Part shown: piece by piece, positions 6,004 to 11,675 of the stretch | Layout: each line of letters begins with the position of its first letter | Position numbering within the stretch: position 1 is the stretch's first letter | Source: Clostridia bacterium | Lineage (GTDB): Bacteria; Bacillota; Clostridia; Oscillospirales; CAG-272 | Assembly: GCA_017407375.1 (NCBI GenBank) | Contig: JAFQWT010000005.1 | Coordinates: 1 to 15,872 of the forward strand | Direction: 5' to 3' | DNA: 15,872 nt | Translations under genes and position numbers: made by a program | Notes under the pieces: model-generated | What the model was told of the DNA's origin: nothing | Database searches by the model: none | What the model saw: only the letters and a program-made list of their open reading frames with translations

Positions 6004-7116
6004 GTGATAGTAGCCCTGGAAGAAGCCAAGCGGCGCCTCATCGAGATCGAGGATACCGTCAAGGATCTGCGCCACGCGATCCGCTATGACGACCTTACGG
6101 CCAAGGTGGAGGAGCTGGAGGCCAGCACGATGGCGGACGATTTTTGGAGCAACGCCGAAAAAAGCTCCAAGGTCCTGCAGTCGATCAAGCAAATGAAGGA
6201 TAAATGCGCCGCCTACGACAAGCTCTGCTCCTCGCTGGAGGATGCGCTCACGCTGGCCGAGATGGCGATCGAGGAGAACGATGAGGGCTCGGTCGAGGAG
6301 GTCGAGCGCGAGCTGGCCTTTATCGAGAGTGAGACCGAGCGCCAGCGCCTTGAGACTCTTCTGACGGGGGAGTACGACCGCAACAATGCGATCGTTTCCT
6401 TCCACCCCGGTGCCGGCGGCACCGAGGCGCAGGACTGGGCGCAGATGCTGTACCGCATGTACACCCGCTGGGGGGAGCGCCACGGCTTTACCGTAAAGCT
6501 TGTCGACTGGTTGGACGGGGACGAGGCCGGCCTCAAGAGCGCCACGATCACGATCGAGGGGGAGAACGCCTACGGCTACCTTCGCAGTGAGAACGGCGTC
6601 CATCGCCTGGTGCGCGTGTCACCCTTTGATGCCTCGGGGCGGAGGCAGACCTCCTTTGCCTCGGTCGAGGTCATGCCCGAGTTCAACGACGACAACGATT
6701 CCATTACCCTGCGTGACGAGGATCTGGAGATCACGGCGCACCGCTCGAGCGGCGCCGGCGGTCAGCACATCAACAAGACCGACTCCGCCATCCGCATCGT
6801 CCACCTGCCGACGGGCATTGTGGTGGGATGCCAGACCGAGCGCTCCCAGCTCCAGAACAAGGAGACGGCGCTCCGCATGCTGAAATCCAAGCTGATGGAG
6901 ATCAAGGCGCGCGAGAAGCTGGAGCGCATTGAGGACATCCAGGGCGTCAAGACCAAGATCGAGTGGGGCGCCCAGATCCGCAGCTACGTGTTTATGCCCT
7001 ACACCCTCGCCAAGGATACCCGCACGGGCTATGAGGATGCCAACATCGGCGCCGTGATGGACGGCGAGATCGACGGCTTCATCAATGCCTATCTGAAGGC
7101 CAACGCCAATTCTTGA
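6004..7116 (+). CDS. prfB: Peptide chain release factor 2
   Basis: RF2 recognises UGA and UAA stop codons and triggers peptide release. The protein is 370 residues, near the family norm. The peptide-anticodon tripeptide SPF (206-208) identifies RF2 rather than RF1; the catalytic GGQ loop is SSGAGGQHINKTDSA (248-262), and FHPGAGGTEAQDWA (133-146) is typical of the family. The start is GTG 6004 with GGAGG 8 bases upstream. The reading frame is open from the start: there is no in-frame UGA and no programmed +1 frameshift near codon 25, the autoregulatory device many bacteria use. Regulation may instead act through the inverted repeat in its promoter. The downstream small membrane protein begins 14 bases after the stop and is probably co-transcribed. 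Confidence 0.97.
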   Translation: MIVALEEAKRRLIEIEDTVKDLRHAIRYDDLTAKVEELEASTMADDFWSNAEKSSKVLQSIKQMKDKCAAYDKLCSSLEDALTLAEMAIEENDEGSVEEVERELAFIESETERQRLETLLTGEYDRNNAIVSFHPGAGGTEAQDWAQMLYRMYTRWGERHGFTVKLVDWLDGDEAGLKSATITIEGENAYGYLRSENGVHRLVRVSPFDASGRRQTSFASVEVMPEFNDDNDSITLRDEDLEITAHRSSGAGGQHINKTDSAIRIVHLPTGIVVGCQTERSQLQNKETALRMLKSKLMEIKAREKLERIEDIQGVKTKIEWGAQIRSYVFMPYTLAKDTRTGYEDANIGAVMDGEIDGFINAYLKANANS

Positions 7117-7130
7117 AAGGAGACACCCCT

Positions 7131-7490
7131 ATGCTGAAAAGATCCAAGCTTGTCCTTTCCATCTCGCTTCTTGTCCAGTCATTCACCCTCTTTATCCTCT
7201 TTCTCTTCCTCTGTGTGAAGAAAAAGAGCATCGCCGCCGCCTTCCTGGCCGTTTCCGCCATGGAGGGAGCCGCGGGCGCCTACCTCTTCCGCCAGGTGAA
7301 GGAGGAGCTGGAGGAGAACGACTTTGACCCGAGCTGCTACCTTGACGAGGACCTCATCGCCGAGGAGCTGGACCTTGACGACACCGTGCTCCACCACGCC
7401 ACCGGCCGTGACGAGGAGGACGTCCCCGCCCCCCGCGCCGAGATCGCCCTTGACGATTCGGCCGAGGAGGAGGAATTCAAGAACCACTAA
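7131..7490 (+). CDS. Small two-helix membrane protein with acidic tail, unknown function
   Basis: I do not recognise this 119-residue protein. Residues about 7-29 and 34-53 are hydrophobic and likely form two membrane helices joined by a short basic turn (VKKKS). From residue 55 on the protein is soluble and very acidic, with clusters such as EELEEND, YLDEDLIAEELDLDD and AEEEEF. By the positive-inside rule the KR-rich N terminus and KKK turn conflict over which side faces in, so topology is uncertain. The start is ATG 7131, with AAAGGAG 8 bases upstream; a TTG at 7113 overlaps the prfB stop and is less likely. It follows prfB by 14 bases and ends at a terminator, so it is the distal gene of that transcript. 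Confidence 0.8.
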   Translation: MLKRSKLVLSISLLVQSFTLFILFLFLCVKKKSIAAAFLAVSAMEGAAGAYLFRQVKEELEENDFDPSCYLDEDLIAEELDLDDTVLHHATGRDEEDVPAPRAEIALDDSAEEEEFKNH

Positions 7491-7523
7491 AAAAAAGACC
7501 TGCCCGCGGGCAGGTCTTTTTTT
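7491..7523. terminator. Bidirectional intrinsic terminator
   Basis: GACCTGCC (7497-7504) pairs with GGCAGGTC (7509-7516) around CGCG; the stem is flanked by an A-run (7491-7496) and a 7-base T-run (7517-7523). It is symmetrical and serves both the plus-strand small membrane gene ending at 7490 and the minus-strand MgtC-like gene ending at 7522. Confidence 0.95.
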
Positions 7524-8238
7524 AATTCATCTCTTCTATGTGGCTGACGTACTCCACGGTGGCGAGCGCCGCGATGATCTCGGCGTGGGTCTTGTAGCGC
7601 TTCAGCTCGGGGCTTTGGACGGTGAGCCCGATCGAATAGACCGAAAGCCCCGAATTGAGGTAGGCGGGGTTCGACTCGATCTCATCGATGCGCAGACCAA
7701 GCCGGCGGATCGTGGTGATGAACTCGGCAAGGTTTGCCTTGTTGGCCAGCTCCAGGTGGATCTCAAAATGGTTGGAGCGGTTTTTGAGGTAGGACTCAAA
7801 GGCGGGAAAATAGGAGAGTGTGGCCATCAGCGCGAGAAAGCCGACAAGCGCCACGGTGTAGAGCCCTGCGCCCAGCGCCATGCCGAGCGTGGCCACCGCC
7901 CAAAGAGCGACCGAGGTGGTCAGCCCCTTGATCTGGCTGCGCGAGCTGAAGAGGACCGAATTGGCCGAAAGAATGGCCACCGCCACGACCGCCGCCGCCG
8001 AAAGGAGCGGGAAGCCAAGGCCAAGGCCCTTCATAAGGAAGACGTCAAAGAGGGTGACCACCGTGCCGCCAAGCGAAACGATGATGAAGGTACGCAGGCC
8101 CGCCGCATGGCGCTTGCCCGAGCGCTCACAGCCAAGGACGGCGGAGAGAAGGAGCGAAAGGGCGATGCGGAACAGCACAGCGCCGATGCCCTCCTCGGCG
8201 GCCCAGGTGCCAAGAAGATTAGCGATGGGATCGTTCAT
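7522..8238 (-). CDS. MgtC/SapB-family membrane protein, divergent
   Basis: The 238-residue protein has an N-terminal membrane part of 4-5 helices and a soluble C-terminal ACT-like domain (from about residue 155), the classic MgtC layout. Recognisable family blocks are LSLLLSAVLGCERSGKRHAAG (28-47), LRTFIIVSLGG (48-58) and IKGLTTSVALWAVATLG (103-119). The block that normally lies just before GLTT, of the type R-AAQ-GIGFLGAG, is replaced by a plain Ala/Val/Ser-rich helix (78-97), so this is an atypical member. MgtC proteins are linked to magnesium limitation, virulence and control of ATP synthase or P-type ATPases; the role of this branch is not known. The ATG has AAAGGAG about 7 bases upstream. 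It lies 36 bases after the antiporter gene and is very likely co-transcribed. Confidence 0.85.
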   Translation of the reverse strand: MNDPIANLLGTWAAEEGIGAVLFRIALSLLLSAVLGCERSGKRHAAGLRTFIIVSLGGTVVTLFDVFLMKGLGLGFPLLSAAAVVAVAILSANSVLFSSRSQIKGLTTSVALWAVATLGMALGAGLYTVALVGFLALMATLSYFPAFESYLKNRSNHFEIHLELANKANLAEFITTIRRLGLRIDEIESNPAYLNSGLSVYSIGLTVQSPELKRYKTHAEIIAALATVEYVSHIEEMN

Positions 8239-8274
8239 AATATTTCTCCTTTCGGGATAGGTCTTTTCTTGGGG

Positions 8275-9705
8275 TTACGCCTGCCACCAGCGGCCGCGGC
8301 GGCGCGGCATCATGGCCTCACGCTGCATAAGGGCGGCCTCGGTAAACGCATCCTCGGGGGTGGGGGGCGGCGCCTCCCGCTCACCAAGGCCCTCACGGAT
8401 CGCGCGGATGCGCTCACAAAGGATGGCCACCTCATCCACCCCCTCGGCCGTTGGGGCGGCGGGAAGGTCGGTGGTATAGCTACCCGAGAGATAAAGGGCC
8501 AGCTTGGCCGAAACGGGGCCGACGATCTCATAAAGGATCCCCGCCGCCACGACCACGGTCTCCAGCGTTTGCCCCATCTCCCCGCCAAGGGCGCGGGCGC
8601 CGAGGACAGCAAGACCGATGGCCACGCTGGCCTGCGGGATCTCGGCAAGGCCGAGGTAGTTGCGGACGCGCCTTTCCTTCCCTACGGCCAGGCAGCCGAG
8701 GTAGGAGCCACCCACCTTACCGACGGTGCGGACGAGGAAATAGGTAACGCTCACAAGGATGAGGGGGTAGGTCACAAGACTGCCGCCGCCCGCAAAGAGA
8801 GAATCCAGGCGGAAGCCGATGCCGCTCCGCACGAAGAAAAGGAGGAGGATCGGCGGGCTGAAATAGGATACCTGTAAAAATAACTTGTCATCTCCACCGA
8901 GATTTACGTACACCGCCCCGATCATCATACAGCCGAGCAGGGGGGAAACGTCAATGATCGAGCAGAAGCCGCAGAAGAGGAAAAGGAGCGCCACCACGAT
9001 GATCAGGCGGTTATCGTTTGAGCGTCCCTCGGGAATGAGGAGGCGGAGGACAAAGCCGAGCACGCCCCCCACAACGACAGCCAAAAGGTTCCGAAGGAGC
9101 GGCATGGCCACCGTGGAAAAGGAGAGCGCACCGCCGCCGATCGCCGCGACAGCGACCGAGATGGCCACACTGTACGAGAGGAGACTGACGACGTTATCGA
9201 GCGCCATGACCTGAAGGAGGGTATCCACAAAATCGCCCTTGGCTCCCGTTTGACGGATGGTCATGACGGTGGAGGCGGGAGCCGTGGCCGAGGCCAGCGC
9301 CGCAAGGACCAGCGAGAAGGAAAGGTCAAGCCCGAGGAGGAGATAGGTCACAAAAAAGACAAGGAGGGAGGAAAGCAGCGCCTCCGAAAGGGTGATGGCG
9401 ACCGTCCGCCAGCCGTTCTTACGGAGGGCGGAGAGCTTAAAGAATTCCCCGACACCAAAGGCGATGAACGCCAGGGCAATGTCCGAGAGGAAGGACATCC
9501 CGCCGACGACCTCGGTGGGGACAAGATCAAAGACGTACGGGCCGAGGAGGATCCCCGCCGCCAGGTACGCCGTGACGCTTGGCAGGCGCAGGCGCTTGGT
9601 GATGCGTGTGGCGGCAAAGCCGAAAAAGAGCATCAGAGCGACCGAAAGAATGACGGGCGCGACCGAGGACGTGGCGGCAATGCGCTCATAAAAGGCATCG
9701 AGCAT
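8275..9705 (-). CDS. Cation:proton antiporter (Na+/H+ exchanger family, PF00999-type)
   Basis: A 476-residue integral membrane protein with about 12 hydrophobic segments across residues 15-410 and a 65-residue cytoplasmic tail. Features of the CPA superfamily are RLRLPSVTAYLAAGILLGP (38-56), the helix break ASATAPASTVM (138-148), and VMALDNVVSLLSYS (166-179), where relatives usually carry an Asp-Asp pair; here it reads Asp170-Asn171. The family exchanges cytoplasmic Na+ or K+ for protons; the ion cannot be told from sequence. The tail is proline- and charge-rich (EAPPPTPEDAF) and ends in RRRGRWWQA; no TrkA/RCK domain is present. The ATG follows GGAGGAGAG. A promoter at 9739-9768 drives it, with the MgtC-like gene 36 bases downstream, suggesting a two-gene ion-homeostasis unit. 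Confidence 0.9.
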   Translation of the reverse strand: MLDAFYERIAATSSVAPVILSVALMLFFGFAATRITKRLRLPSVTAYLAAGILLGPYVFDLVPTEVVGGMSFLSDIALAFIAFGVGEFFKLSALRKNGWRTVAITLSEALLSSLLVFFVTYLLLGLDLSFSLVLAALASATAPASTVMTIRQTGAKGDFVDTLLQVMALDNVVSLLSYSVAISVAVAAIGGGALSFSTVAMPLLRNLLAVVVGGVLGFVLRLLIPEGRSNDNRLIIVVALLFLFCGFCSIIDVSPLLGCMMIGAVYVNLGGDDKLFLQVSYFSPPILLLFFVRSGIGFRLDSLFAGGGSLVTYPLILVSVTYFLVRTVGKVGGSYLGCLAVGKERRVRNYLGLAEIPQASVAIGLAVLGARALGGEMGQTLETVVVAAGILYEIVGPVSAKLALYLSGSYTTDLPAAPTAEGVDEVAILCERIRAIREGLGEREAPPPTPEDAFTEAALMQREAMMPRRRGRWWQA

Positions 9706-9738
9706 ATCTCTCCTCCTTCCCTTATTTATAATACGTAT

Positions 9739-9768
9739 ATCATACTACAAACGAAAACGCTCTGTCAA
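9739..9768 (-). promoter_or_regulatory. Predicted sigma-A promoter of the antiporter/MgtC-like operon
   Basis: On the minus strand TTGACA (9768-9763) and TATGAT (9744-9739) are separated by 18 bases, about 25 bases before the GGAGGAG ribosome binding site. The surrounding sequence is AT-rich compared with the coding regions. Confidence 0.75.
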
Positions 9769-9795
9769 GCGGTTTTTTATTTTTTCCGAAAAACG

Positions 9796-9826
9796 AAAAA
9801 AGGGGATGCCGCGGCATCCTCCTTTT
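9796..9826 (-). terminator. Intrinsic terminator of sigG
   Basis: On the minus strand GGATGCC and GGCATCC form a stem extended by A/T pairs on each side, with one A-C mismatch, and it ends in CCTTTTTTCG. It lies about 55 bases after the sigG stop and 28 bases before the antiporter's -35 element, insulating the two units. Confidence 0.8.
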
Positions 9827-9879
9827 GACGATGGAATTTGACAAGTTTTGTTTTCAAATAAGCGGTTTTGCCGACGGCG

Positions 9880-10653
9880 TTACAGGTCCTTCCGTATCTT
9901 TTCGATCGCGCTTTTCTCAAGGCGCGAGACCTGCGCCTGGCTGATGCCGATCTCCTCGGCGATCTCCATTTGGGTGCGACCCGCGTAAAAGCGCCGCGTG
10001 ATGATGAGCCGCTCCCGCTCACCGAGGCGGCCGAGCGCCTCACGGAGCGAGATGTCCTCGATCCACCCCTCCTCGGAGGTGTCGAGGTCGCGGAGCTGAT
10101 CGATGACGTAGACCGAGTCGTCCCCGTCGTTATACACCGATTCGTAAAGCGACACGGGCTGGGCGATGGCCTCCATGGCCCGCCCGACGGCAAAGCGGTC
10201 CTCACCCAGCCGCTCGGCGATCTCCTCAGTGCTTGGCTCACGGTTCTCGCGGCGGAGGATCTCCTCCCGCACGCCAAGGGACCGGTAGGCCAGGTCCCGC
10301 ATGGAGCGGCTGACGCGGATGGGGTTGTTATCCCGCAGGTAACGCCGCACCTCACCGATGATCATGGGGACGGCGTAGGTCGAAAATTTTACGTCAAACT
10401 CGGTATTGAAGTTGTCGATCGCCTTGATAAGACCGACGCACCCGACCTGAAAGAGATCGTCAAAGCTCTCCTTGCGCGAGGAGAAGCGCTGAATGATGGA
10501 AAGGACAAGACGCAGGTTGCCAACGATCAGCCGTTGCCGCGCGGTCTTATCTCCCGCACGGGCGGCAATGAGCAGGGCGCGCTTTTCCTCGTCCTTGATG
10601 CTGGGAAGCTCCGAGGTGTTCACGCCGCAGATTTCCACCTTATGGTTATACAA
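9880..10653 (-). CDS. sigG: RNA polymerase forespore-specific sigma factor SigG
   Basis: SigG directs the late forespore programme of endospore formation. With a TTG start at 10653 the protein is 257 residues and opens MYNHKVEICGV, closely matching known SigG N termini. Sigma-70 regions are evident: region 2 with RLVLSIIQRF and DDLFQVGCVGLIKAIDNF (65-82), KFSTYAVPMIIGEVRRYLRD (89-108), NNPIRVSRSMRDLAY (109-123), and region 4 with TQMEIAEEIGISQAQVSRLE (227-246). The open frame extends to GTG 10707, but that start lies inside the sigma-F-type promoter (10686-10716) and so upstream of the expected transcript start. AAGGCGG, 10 bases before the TTG, is a moderate ribosome binding site. sigE and spoIIGA are not adjacent in the window. 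The residue aligning with Asn45 of B. subtilis SigG is Val here. Confidence 0.95.
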   Translation of the reverse strand: MYNHKVEICGVNTSELPSIKDEEKRALLIAARAGDKTARQRLIVGNLRLVLSIIQRFSSRKESFDDLFQVGCVGLIKAIDNFNTEFDVKFSTYAVPMIIGEVRRYLRDNNPIRVSRSMRDLAYRSLGVREEILRRENREPSTEEIAERLGEDRFAVGRAMEAIAQPVSLYESVYNDGDDSVYVIDQLRDLDTSEEGWIEDISLREALGRLGERERLIITRRFYAGRTQMEIAEEIGISQAQVSRLEKSAIEKIRKDL

Positions 10654-10685
10654 TACGAGCGTACCGCCTTTTTTCTTGCTGTACC

Positions 10686-10716
10686 AAGTATTGCCCCCGA
10701 CCGCCACCCGTTATGC
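10686..10716 (-). promoter_or_regulatory. Predicted sigma-F (forespore) promoter of sigG
   Basis: On the minus strand GCATA (10716-10712) and GGCAATACTT (10695-10686) are separated by exactly 16 bases. Both match the published B. subtilis sigma-F consensus as I recall it (GYWTA, 16 bases, GGNRANANTW) at every specified position. It sits where a sigG promoter should be and places the transcript start just upstream of the TTG start codon. Confidence 0.8.
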
Positions 10717-10772
10717 GGTGGGCGCGACGGGAATTTTTGGCGGCGGGAGAGGAGATAACTGCCAAAAAGCGG

Positions 10773-10801
10773 TTGACAGACGCGAAAAGGGAGTGTATAA
10801 T
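10773..10801 (+). promoter_or_regulatory. Consensus sigma-A promoter of the kinase-argS-yebC operon
   Basis: TTGACA (10773-10778) and TATAAT (10796-10801) are separated by 17 bases, a perfect match to the vegetative consensus. The GTG start of the kinase-like gene follows 40 bases downstream. It is the strongest promoter in the window by inspection. Confidence 0.9.
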
Positions 10802-10841
10802 AATATGTTGTATATATTACCTTTGTAGAGAGGAGACCGCC

Positions 10842-11660
10842 GTGAGCTTCAAGATCTCTCTTGCCGGTGACCTTGGCAGCGGAAAAAGCACCGTCTCACG
10901 CCTTTTGATCGAGGCGACGGGGGCGGAGTATTATTCCACGGGCAAGATCTGCCGTGCTGCCGCCGCCGAGCATGGCATGACCATTGACGAATTCAACAAG
11001 TACATGGAGACCCACCCTGAGGTGGACAAGCAGATCGACGACGGGCTGGCCGCCCTCTCGGCTGACAGCCGCTCACTCATCATTGACTCGCGCATGGCCT
11101 TCCATTTTGTGCGCCCGACCTTCCGCGTGTATCTGACGACCGATGCGCGCACAAGCGCTGAGCGCATCCGTGCCGACCGCCGTGAGGGCGAGAGCTTTGC
11201 GACGATCGAGGAGACGGCGCGGCGCGTGGCCGCCCGCCGCGAGAGTGAGAACCTGCGCTACTTTGAAAAGTACGGCGTGCATATCATGGATATGCAGAAC
11301 TACGACCTCATCCTTGACACCACCGCCATCCCGCCCGCCCGCGTGGCCGAGCTGATCCTTTCCTCGCTCGCGCTCTGGCAGGAGGACGGGAGCCGCCGCT
11401 TCTGCTATCTCGACTACCGCCGCTTTATGAGCGCGGATGCCCCCTCCGCCGTGGGCATGACCGCCAAGGCGCGCGCCCTCTCGCTGGGGGATACGCTCCC
11501 CCTGCCGACCGTGTGGGAGAGGGGCGGCGCCTATTACCTTGCGGGGGGCACCGACACGGTGCTGGCCCACCGCATAGCGGGGCGGGACATCGTCCCCTGC
11601 CGCCTTCTGCCCACCCCCGCCGACACCACCGACACCTACCGTCCTCTTTTTGAGGAATAA
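10842..11660 (+). CDS. Cytidylate kinase-like protein with extra C-terminal ParB/sulfiredoxin-like domain
   Basis: Residues 1-175 resemble the archaeal-type cytidylate kinase family (Cytidylate_kin2), which phosphorylates CMP/dCMP: P-loop GDLGSGKST (9-17), YYSTGKICRAAAAEHGMTID (30-49), HPEVDKQID (58-66), SLIIDSRMA (78-86), and a lid-like arginine-rich region with RRESENLRYFEKYGV (132-146). Residues 185-272 are not part of a kinase; LPLPTVWERGGAYYLAGG (219-236) followed by TDTVLAHRIAGRDIVPCRLL (237-256) has the look of a ParB/sulfiredoxin-type fold. GTG 10842 is chosen because AGGAG lies about 6 bases upstream and the protein then starts directly at the kinase strand; the frame is open further upstream only through the promoter. 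It leads the operon with argS, 15 bases away. The substrate is unproven and the C-terminal assignment is tentative. Confidence 0.82.
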   Translation: MSFKISLAGDLGSGKSTVSRLLIEATGAEYYSTGKICRAAAAEHGMTIDEFNKYMETHPEVDKQIDDGLAALSADSRSLIIDSRMAFHFVRPTFRVYLTTDARTSAERIRADRREGESFATIEETARRVAARRESENLRYFEKYGVHIMDMQNYDLILDTTAIPPARVAELILSSLALWQEDGSRRFCYLDYRRFMSADAPSAVGMTAKARALSLGDTLPLPTVWERGGAYYLAGGTDTVLAHRIAGRDIVPCRLLPTPADTTDTYRPLFEE

Positions 11661-11675
11661 AGCAAAGGATACGCT

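Noticed and set aside
6084..6090. CTATGAC in prfB, similar to the CTTTGAC frameshift site of RF2 genes
   Set aside because: It is displaced about two codons from the expected site, and the frame containing its TGA has no start codon upstream. The actual frame is open from GTG 6004, so it is coincidence.
7324..8877. 517-codon open frame on the plus strand antisense to the MgtC-like and antiporter genes
   Set aside because: It runs across a strong terminator and two well-recognised genes and encodes charged, repetitive sequence; it is a GC-bias shadow.
9740..9817. 25-codon minus-strand ORF after AAAGGAGG, downstream of sigG
   Set aside because: The ribosome-binding-site-like bases and the ATG are part of the sigG terminator stem, and the ORF runs through the antiporter promoter.
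10805..10828. Seven-codon leader peptide (MLYILPL) before the kinase-like gene
   Set aside because: Its ATG lies only 3 bases after the -10 element, so it would be at or before the transcript start, and it has no ribosome binding site.
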